Origin: Microbacterium oryzae
Lineage (GTDB): Bacteria; Actinomycetota; Actinomycetes; Actinomycetales; Microbacteriaceae
Direction: 5' to 3'
NCBI RefSeq assembly: GCF_009735645.1
Contig: NZ_CP032550.1
Location: forward strand, 992,001-1,056,000
DNA: 64,000 nucleotides
Shown: piece by piece, positions 58,477 through 64,000 of the stretch
Position numbering within the stretch: position 1 is the first letter of the stretch
Layout of the letters: every line of letters starts with the position of its first letter
Position numbers and translations under genes: made by a program
Notes under the pieces: model-generated
The model's database searches: none
The model's input: only the letters and a program-made list of their open reading frames with translations
What the model was told of the DNA's origin: nothing

Positions 58477-60027
58477 TCAGCTCGCGGCGGCGAACTCCAT
58501 GATGCGGGTGCCGCGCGCGTCGAACACGCCGGCGCCGACGCGGATGCCCGCCAGCAGCACGACCACGCCGGTCGCGGCGCCGACGAGCACTGCGGGCATC
58601 GCGCTCGTGCGGTCGGAGAGCGCCTGCCACGCCAGCCAGGCCGTGGGCGCCGACAGGACGACCGCCCCGAGGAGGACGAGGGCCTGCGACCAGGTTCCCG
58701 TCGCATCCGTGCGCTGCGGCTGCTGAAAGGGCCCGTCGCCCGGTCGCGCGACCGCATAGGGCGCGACGACGGAGGCGATGCTGGAGAGACCGTAGCCGGA
58801 CAGCAGCAGCGCCAGCGCGAGCGCCAGCACGGGCCACAGCGCGTCGGGGCGACCGCTGGCGAGGAGGCAGAGCGTCGTGGCCACGGCGATCACGGGCACC
58901 GCGACGACGGTGACCGGAGCAAGGCGGCCCGCACGGTCTGCGACGCCCCGCACGCCGGTGGCGATGTGCAGCCACACCGCCGAGGCGTCGTAGGCGAGGT
59001 CGTTGTGCGGCAGCCAGCCGTAGAAGAGGGCCATGAGCGGCACCGGCACGAGCGCCGCGATCTCCGCAGGCACGCCGGCGACGAGCAGCGGCACCACCGG
59101 CAGGACCCCGCCCACCGGGACGACGAGGAGGTTCGCGAGGTAGCGGCTGTCGCGCAGTCCGTAGACGAGGCTCCGGGCGGCGACGGCGCCCACCGCGTTC
59201 CGGGGCAGCAGCGCGAACCAGCCGAGGCTGGCGCCTCCGTGCGCGGCGACGGGGTGCTCGACGGTGGTGAGCAGCCGCCGCACGACCGCGAACCACGCGG
59301 CCGTGAGCGCGGCGAGCATCACGACCGCCACCGCGACGGCGGTGCCGATCCCCTCGCCGCGCTCTGCGGCGGCAGCGAGGCCCGCTCCCGGTGCGAACGG
59401 CGAGAGGACGAGCTGATCGGCCACGCGCTCGAGCGCGCCGCCCGGCGAGGCGGCGGGCGCCGCGAGGACCACGACCGGCGCGGCCGCGACGAGCAGAGCC
59501 GCCACGGCCGCTCCTCCGATGCCGGGGACGCCCGCTTCCCCGCCGAGCACCGATCGGACCCCCATCGCGACGCGGGCGAGCAGCACGCAGATCAGCGCGT
59601 GCAGAAGGGCTCCGAACACCGCCGCGGCGATCGGAGCGCCCATCCGCGCCCAGGTGACGGCGGCGACGATCTCGTAGGCGAGGAGCAGCCAGGTCGGCGC
59701 GCTCACCACCGCGGCCAGCAGGAGCATCGCCGCGAGCGGCCCGGGCCGGGCATCGAGCTGCCGGAAGCGACGCGGGTCGAGCGGATCCGCGGCGGCGGCG
59801 AGCAGCGGCGCGAGGGCGAACGCGACGGTGAGCGCCGACCCGGCCAGCACCAGCACGGCGGCCGCTGTCGTATCGGGGAGCGCCGAGAGGGCGAGCCCGC
59901 GCACGACGACGATCACGACGACGACGACGAGGATGGCCGCGGCCACGATGCGCGCGGACCTGCGGTCGGGTGCGCGGAGCGCTCCGAGGAGCAGCGCCGC
60001 CCTCAGCCGGAGAACGTGTGCAGCCAC
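58477..60027 (-). CDS. ABC exporter permease
   Basis: The GTG start at 60027 lies inside the ATPase gene end, overlapping by 25 bp, and gives 516 residues. About 12-14 hydrophobic helices are visible (for example IVAAAILVVVVVIVVVRGLAL and GAAVAALLVAAAPVVVLAA). LPRNAVGAVAARSLVYGLRD and YLANLLVVPVGGVLPVVP resemble an ABC-2 type membrane protein. No substrate can be named. It forms a two-gene operon with the ATPase. The IS481 element lies 32 bp past its stop. Confidence 0.85.
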   Translation of the reverse strand: MAAHVLRLRAALLLGALRAPDRRSARIVAAAILVVVVVIVVVRGLALSALPDTTAAAVLVLAGSALTVAFALAPLLAAAADPLDPRRFRQLDARPGPLAAMLLLAAVVSAPTWLLLAYEIVAAVTWARMGAPIAAAVFGALLHALICVLLARVAMGVRSVLGGEAGVPGIGGAAVAALLVAAAPVVVLAAPAASPGGALERVADQLVLSPFAPGAGLAAAAERGEGIGTAVAVAVVMLAALTAAWFAVVRRLLTTVEHPVAAHGGASLGWFALLPRNAVGAVAARSLVYGLRDSRYLANLLVVPVGGVLPVVPLLVAGVPAEIAALVPVPLMALFYGWLPHNDLAYDASAVWLHIATGVRGVADRAGRLAPVTVVAVPVIAVATTLCLLASGRPDALWPVLALALALLLSGYGLSSIASVVAPYAVARPGDGPFQQPQRTDATGTWSQALVLLGAVVLSAPTAWLAWQALSDRTSAMPAVLVGAATGVVVLLAGIRVGAGVFDARGTRIMEFAAAS

Positions 60028-60797
60028 TCGAGCCCCTCCACCTCGCCCAGACCGCCGGCGAGCTCGACGAAGCGCTGCTCCAGCGTGAGGTCGCCCTTCA
60101 CGTCGTCGACCGTGCCCTCCTCGAGCACCTGACCGGCGACGAGCACCGCCACGCGCGCGCACGTCCTCTCGATGAGGTCCATGCCGTGACTCGAGAGCAG
60201 CACCGTGCCTCCGCGGGCGACGTAGGCGTCGAGGATCTCGAGGACCTTGGCGGCGGAGGCCGGGTCGACGGCCTCGAAGGGCTCGTCGAGCACGAGCAGC
60301 TGCGGCGAGTGGAGCATGGCGGCTGCGAGCATGACCTTCTTCGTCATGCCCGCGGAGTAGTCGGACACCACGCGGCCGAGCGCGTCGTCGAGGTCGAGCG
60401 CGTTCGCGAGGTCGGCGGTGCGGTCGGCGACGACGTCGGCCTTCATCCCGCGCAGCATGCCCGTGTAGTGGAGGAGCTGGCGGCCGGTGAGCCGGTCGAA
60501 GGTCCGCAGGCGATCCGGGAGCACGCCCATCCGCCGCTTCGCCTCGCGTGGGTCGGCGCTCAGGTCGACGCCGCACACGCGGATCTCGCCCCGGTCGGGC
60601 CGCAGGAGCCCGGAGATCATCGACAGCGTCGTCGTCTTCCCCGCTCCGTTGGGGCCGAGCAGGCCGTAGTACATGCCGGCGGGGACCTCGAGGTCGATGC
60701 CGGCGACGGCATGCGTCCCCCCGTAGGACTTCGAGACGCCCTGAAGCGCCAGCGCGGGCACGCCCGGCTCGGTATCGCGGTTCTCGGCCTCGGTCAC
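60003..60797 (-). CDS. ABC transporter ATP-binding protein
   Basis: The product has 264 residues with Walker A GLLGPNGAGKTTTLSMISGL, the Q-loop-like region GVLPDRLRTFDRLTGRQLLH, the signature YSAGMTKKVMLAAAML (an A/T variant of LSGGQ), Walker B LLVLDEPFEAVDP, and the H-loop in LLSSHGMDLIE. The signature differs from the common form but still fits ABC-2 exporters. It is the first gene of the operon with the permease. Confidence 0.93.
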   Translation of the reverse strand: MTEAENRDTEPGVPALALQGVSKSYGGTHAVAGIDLEVPAGMYYGLLGPNGAGKTTTLSMISGLLRPDRGEIRVCGVDLSADPREAKRRMGVLPDRLRTFDRLTGRQLLHYTGMLRGMKADVVADRTADLANALDLDDALGRVVSDYSAGMTKKVMLAAAMLHSPQLLVLDEPFEAVDPASAAKVLEILDAYVARGGTVLLSSHGMDLIERTCARVAVLVAGQVLEEGTVDDVKGDLTLEQRFVELAGGLGEVEGLEWLHTFSG

Positions 60798-60982
60798 CGC
60801 CCCAACGTATCAAGCCGCCGCGATCGGCCTCTGCGGGGTCACGATCCGGTCACGTCCACCTGGCAATGTCCACCCGATGAGCGGGCATTCTCGCCCATCG
60901 GGGGCTCCATCGCTACCCTGGAGGGACCATCTCATCGTGAATGTCCGGTGAACCGGCCAGGAACCGACCAGAGGAGCCACGC

Positions 60983-61678
60983 TTGCCCATTCAGACCGTC
61001 ATCCTCGCTGCCGGCATGGGATCGCGCCTCGGCCGTGTCCTGCCGAAGTCGCTCACCGTGCTCAGCGACGGCCGCTCGATCATGCAGCAGCAGCACGAGA
61101 ACATCCGCGCCGCCTTCGGCGGCGACGCGCGCATCACGACCGTCGTCGGCTACCGCGCGGAGGACATCGTCGAGCGCTTCCCCGACGCGAACTACGTCTA
61201 CAACGAGCGCTACGACCAGACGAACACGTCCAAGAGCCTGCTGCGCGCCCTCACGGCGACCGGCCGCGGCGGCGTGCTCTGGATGAACGGCGACGTCGTG
61301 TTCGACCCCCGCATCCTCGACCGCGCGATGGGGCACATCCAGAGCGACCAGTCGTTCGTGACCGTCAACACGGCCAAGGTCAGTGACGAGGAGGTGAAGT
61401 ACACCGTCACGACGGAGGGCTTCATCGACGAGCTGTCGAAGACGGTGGTCGGCGGCATCGGCGAGGCCGTCGGGATCAACTACATCTCGCAGGCCGACAA
61501 GCGCGCCTTCATGCGCCAGCTCTCGCGCGTCGACGACCAGGACTACTTCGAGCGCGGCCTCGAGCTCGCCGTCGCGGAAGACGGCCTGCGCCTGCTGCCG
61601 ATGGACGTCTCCGACCTGTACGCGGTCGAGGTGGACTTCGCCGAGGACCTCGAGCGAGCGAACGCGGCGCTGCTCTGA
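60983..61678 (+). CDS. Phosphocholine cytidylyltransferase-family nucleotidyltransferase
   Basis: The start was placed at TTG 60983 because GAGGAG lies at 60971-60976, 6 nt upstream, and LPIQTVILAAGMGSRLGRVL is the conserved beginning; a GTG/ATG 14 codons earlier lacks a ribosome site. The 231 residues contain the nucleotidyltransferase signature ILAAGMGSRLG, a YVYNERYDQTNTSKSLLRAL segment and GGVLWMNGDVVFDP with the metal Asp. This matches LicC/COG1213-type enzymes that make CDP-choline or CDP-like sugars for surface polymers. A short hairpin lies upstream at 60873-60902. The exact substrate is uncertain. Confidence 0.8.
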   Translation: MPIQTVILAAGMGSRLGRVLPKSLTVLSDGRSIMQQQHENIRAAFGGDARITTVVGYRAEDIVERFPDANYVYNERYDQTNTSKSLLRALTATGRGGVLWMNGDVVFDPRILDRAMGHIQSDQSFVTVNTAKVSDEEVKYTVTTEGFIDELSKTVVGGIGEAVGINYISQADKRAFMRQLSRVDDQDYFERGLELAVAEDGLRLLPMDVSDLYAVEVDFAEDLERANAALL

Positions 61679-61727
61679 GCCGCACCCCTCCGAGCCCTGC
61701 CCCGGCCGGGACGGTACCATCGGCGTG

Positions 61728-62672
61728 ATGGCCGACAGGGTTCACCGCATCCACTCGCTTCCGGACGACGCTCCGTGGAGCGGCGGACTTCCGCCCGTCG
61801 GCTCCCTCGAGCATCCCGTCGCCATCCGCGCGCTCGATCGCGTGCTCGGCGTGCAGCGCCCGCTGGTGCTCGCGCACCTGCGCTCCATCCGCCTCCGCCA
61901 TCCCGACGCCACTCCCGCCGAGGTGGTGCGGATGCTGGAGCGGCGCTACCTGCTCGGCGTGACGTCGGGCGGTGCGGCGGTCGGGGCCGCGGCCGTCGTG
62001 CCCGGGGTCGGCACCGGCATCACGCTGGCGCTGTCGGGAGCGGAGACCGTCGGCTTCGTCGAGGCGACCGCGCTGTTCGCGCAATCCCTCGCCGAGGTCC
62101 ATGGGTTCGCGGTGGAGGACCCGAACCGGGCGCGAGCTCTCGTGCTCACCCTCATGATGGGCGAGGAGGGCGTGAACCTCGTTCGCAACCTCGCCGCGCA
62201 GGTCGTCGGCAAGGGCACCTCCCTCTCCGCGCACTGGGGCGACCTCATCACCAAGACGCTCCCCCGCGCTGCCCTCGCGCCGATCGTCGACCGCCTGAAG
62301 GCGGCCTTCATCCACCAGTTCGCCGTGCGCGGCGGTGCGAGTCTCGTCGGCAAGGCGCTCCCCTTCGGCGCCGGAGCGGTCGTCGGCGGCGTGGGGAACC
62401 ACGTGCTGGGCCGACGCGTGGTCGTGGCTTCCCGCCGCGCCTTCGGTCCCGCTCCCGCCGAGTTGCCCGAGTGGCTCGAGCCCGCTCCGGATGCCCGACG
62501 GATCGAGAGCGCGGCGATCCACGGCATCGGAGCGGCCGCCCGCGGCGTCGGGCGTCGTGTGGCGTCGCTGCCCCAGGCCCTCCCGCTTCCCAAGCGGAAG
62601 AGCACGCCCTCTTCCGCCGCGGCGGACACGCCGGACGGAGACCTGCCGGGGACCGGGTCCACGGAAGGCTGA
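61728..62672 (+). CDS. EcsC-like protein
   Basis: The product has 314 residues. LLGVTSGGAAVGAAAVVPGV, GTGITLALSGAETVGFVEAT and MMGEEGVNLVRNLAAQVVGK form the glycine-rich, partly membrane-associated pattern of EcsC-related proteins. The C-terminal about 50 residues are charged and low complexity. The role is unknown; EcsC in Bacillus belongs to an ABC transporter operon. A GTG immediately upstream is an alternative start. It stands 49 bp after the cytidylyltransferase gene, same direction. Confidence 0.7.
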   Translation: MADRVHRIHSLPDDAPWSGGLPPVGSLEHPVAIRALDRVLGVQRPLVLAHLRSIRLRHPDATPAEVVRMLERRYLLGVTSGGAAVGAAAVVPGVGTGITLALSGAETVGFVEATALFAQSLAEVHGFAVEDPNRARALVLTLMMGEEGVNLVRNLAAQVVGKGTSLSAHWGDLITKTLPRAALAPIVDRLKAAFIHQFAVRGGASLVGKALPFGAGAVVGGVGNHVLGRRVVVASRRAFGPAPAELPEWLEPAPDARRIESAAIHGIGAAARGVGRRVASLPQALPLPKRKSTPSSAAADTPDGDLPGTGSTEG

Positions 62673-62781
62673 GCCGCACGCCTCGTGCACAGGCCCGCGA
62701 TCTCGCCCGGTCTTCCCCAGAAGGCCGTCTTCCGGCGGCTGGCAGGTCATCCGCGTCGGTGCCCGCTCCTACCGTCGGGGC

Positions 62782-63081
62782 ATGCTCACGCTTCTGCCCA
62801 CCGCCCGCCCTCCCCTCGCCTACCGCGTCCCCTGGCGGGTGAACCGCACCGACATCGCCCACCCGCGGGTCGCCAACCGCTCCTTCGAGCCCGCCTCGGG
62901 AGTGCGCGCATTCGTGCATGACGACGGCTCGCCGCCCGGCAGCGAGCACTGGGGGCTCGTCATGCCCGGCGACGTGCACGAGCTGTGCCTCTGCGACCGC
63001 GACCTCGGCTCCGCGATCGTCAGCGTGGCATGGTTCCGCCTCGGGGACGACGAGGAGTACCTGTGGCGCTTCTGCGTCTGA
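62782..63081 (+). CDS. Small conserved-looking protein (99 aa), function unknown
   Basis: ATG 62782 gives 99 residues (MLTLLPTARPPLAYRVPWRV). It includes a two-Cys HELCLCDRDLGSAIVSVAWF segment and ends RLGDDEEYLWRFCV. No family is recognised. The longer in-frame extension runs antisense-like into the EcsC-type gene and was rejected. It converges on the XRE-type gene with 6 bp between. Confidence 0.55.
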   Translation: MLTLLPTARPPLAYRVPWRVNRTDIAHPRVANRSFEPASGVRAFVHDDGSPPGSEHWGLVMPGDVHELCLCDRDLGSAIVSVAWFRLGDDEEYLWRFCV

Positions 63082-63087
63082 GCTCCG

Positions 63088-63396
63088 TCACCCCCAGGAC
63101 CGGGGCTGCCGCCGGAATTCCTCACGGCGCGTGTAGCCGTAGGGGCGCCGTCCGCTCGGCAGATCGTCGGCGTCGATACCGGCGATCAGCTCGCCCGGGT
63201 CCACCTCGAGGGCCACCGCGATCTGCACGAGCGTCACCAGAGTCGGATTGCCGCCGCCCTTCTCGATGCGCTGCAGGTGCGTGAGATCGAGGTCCGCGCA
63301 CTCCGCCAGCTTCTTCGCGCTGAGGGTGGCGGCATGTCGCAGCTCGGCGATCTTCTGCCCCACCTTCAGCGCAGCGGCGGAGTGCGGATCTGGCAT
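63088..63396 (-). CDS. Small XRE-family transcriptional regulator
   Basis: ATG 63396 gives 102 residues. The HTH is typical: VGQKIAELRHAATLSAKKLA followed by DLDLTHLQRIEKGGGNPTLV and TLVQIAVALEVDPGELIAGI. The C-terminal tail is Arg-rich. Its target is unknown; no strong palindrome was noticed upstream. An upstream extension to 63609 overlaps the small membrane gene and was rejected. Confidence 0.87.
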   Translation of the reverse strand: MPDPHSAAALKVGQKIAELRHAATLSAKKLAECADLDLTHLQRIEKGGGNPTLVTLVQIAVALEVDPGELIAGIDADDLPSGRRPYGYTRREEFRRQPRSWG

Positions 63397-63490
63397 CCTT
63401 CCAGCATTCCGACGACCGCAGGAAAAGGGTAAGGATGCACGCGGTAGCTTATATGCCACCCGTTCAGGGGCCGCTGCGTAGACTCGTGCG

Positions 63491-63706
63491 GTGACCGTGC
63501 TCCTCTCCGTGCTCCTGCTCGTCAACGCCGTCTTCAACGTCGTCGTGTGGCCCCGGTTCTGGAAGCGCGTCGCCGCGGATCCTCGTGCGCGCGACGCCGA
63601 GGGCCGCAAGACCGCCTTCTACACGGTGCACGCGACCCTCATCGGCCTCGCACTCCTCCTCGCGCTGCTCTCCGCCATCGCCGGGGTGTGGGGCCTCCTC
63701 GCCTGA
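63491..63706 (+). CDS. SCO4848-like small membrane protein
   Basis: The product has 71 residues with GTG start. Two hydrophobic helices (LLSVLLLVNAVFNVVVWPRF and LIGLALLLALLSAIAGVWGL) flank an Arg/Lys-rich loop. The order resembles the SCO4848 family of actinobacteria. Function is unknown. It is divergent from the XRE-type gene and converges on the methyltransferase. Confidence 0.65.
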   Translation: MTVLLSVLLLVNAVFNVVVWPRFWKRVAADPRARDAEGRKTAFYTVHATLIGLALLLALLSAIAGVWGLLA

Positions 63707-63721
63707 CGCCGTGCAGCCGCC

Positions 63722-64000
63722 TCAGTCGGCCTTCCGCGCGACGACGGTGAACGTGCACGGCACGATCCGCCGCTCGTCGGCCGGCCACGCCCATCCCCCG
63801 GCGACCGGCACCATCCGCTCGCTGAAGCGCCATGGCAGCAGCGTGCTCTCGTCGAGGCGCAGGATCCGCAGGCCGGCGGCGATGAGGGCGTTGACGATCT
63901 CCGACAGCGGATGCGGCCACTCGTACGTGCGGGTGTGCGCGACGGTTCCGTCTCCCGCGTACGTGGACGCGTCGTCCCAGCTCACCGCGGAGCCATTCGG
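63722..64000 (-). CDS. SAM-dependent methyltransferase, C-terminal part, truncated at the right edge
   Basis: The frame remains open past the edge (PNGSAVSWDDASTYAGDG before the first internal Met), so this is the end of a longer gene. ERMVPVAGGWAWPADERRIV and CTFTVVARKAD are typical for the end of class I methyltransferases that follow a catalytic domain. The substrate is unknown. Confidence 0.7.
   Translation of the reverse strand, partial: PNGSAVSWDDASTYAGDGTVAHTRTYEWPHPLSEIVNALIAAGLRILRLDESTLLPWRFSERMVPVAGGWAWPADERRIVPCTFTVVARKAD

Overview
The window looks like a chromosome segment of a high-GC actinobacterium of the Microbacteriaceae, most likely Microbacterium or a close relative. The reasons are the strong G/C third-position bias, many GTG starts with 4-bp stop/start overlaps, a GluRS-only tRNA-Gln charging setup, an actinobacterial Tad locus, the divergent Ku/LigD pair, and small actinobacterial families such as DUF3039 and SCO4848-like proteins. 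No database search was possible. Names rest on motifs, length and gene order.

Left accessory region (1 to about 18.9 kb). Positions 1-10590 carry part of an extracellular contractile injection system (eCIS), a phage-tail-like particle, on the minus strand as one tightly coupled operon. The reading order is a small unknown protein, sheath, tube, a zinc-ribbon T4-hub-chaperone-like protein, a proline-rich protein, a DUF4255/Pvc16-like cap protein, a Pvc15-like AAA+ ATPase, an 84-residue protein, and a very long DUF4157 (eCIS core domain) protein that runs off the left edge. Spike, baseplate and second tube genes are not in view. A LuxR-type regulator diverges from the operon. Next come about 1.3 kb with no convincing gene, then a convergent pair: an OmpA-domain protein without a signal peptide and an 878-residue protein of unknown function. 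This part is visibly AT-richer than its surroundings. A tyrosine integrase and an excisionase-like gene follow, right at the 3' end of a tRNA-Gln gene, the classic layout of an integrated element.

Core region (18.9-36.9 kb). This holds gltX, an MFS exporter, a fumarylacetoacetate-hydrolase-family enzyme, ilvE, leuB, a DHA2 exporter with a divergent TetR regulator, serA, two small membrane proteins, prfB, another MFS transporter, and a Tad pilus operon (TadA, TadB, TadC, an Flp-like pilin, two TadE proteins and a TadG-like protein).

Surface sugar and stress region (36.9-50.4 kb). A four-gene operon with 4-bp overlaps encodes a polysialyltransferase-like protein, a NeuA-type cytidylyltransferase fused to a KdsC-like phosphatase, a NeuB-type synthase without a SAF domain, and a DUF6716-like glycosyltransferase. 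After it come a membrane protein, catalase, a flavin/PPOX-type protein, tRNA-Leu, a DedA protein, the bacterial NHEJ pair Ku and LigD, and NADP-type glutamate dehydrogenase.

Right part (50.4-64 kb). This contains a flavin reductase-like protein, DUF488, nitronate monooxygenase-like protein, a cation diffusion facilitator, rdgB, rph, murI, pncB, DUF3039, a complete IS481-family insertion sequence with a 6-bp target duplication, an ABC exporter, a phosphocholine-cytidylyltransferase-like enzyme, an EcsC-like protein, a small XRE regulator and a partial methyltransferase.

The most interesting material is the eCIS with its possible effector, the OmpA/878-residue pair beside it, the integrase and nested inverted repeat at tRNA-Gln, the three structured intergenic repeats at 27.1 kb, and the IS481 element. 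That element has a stop codon supplied by the target duplication and a hairpin that covers its ribosome binding site.
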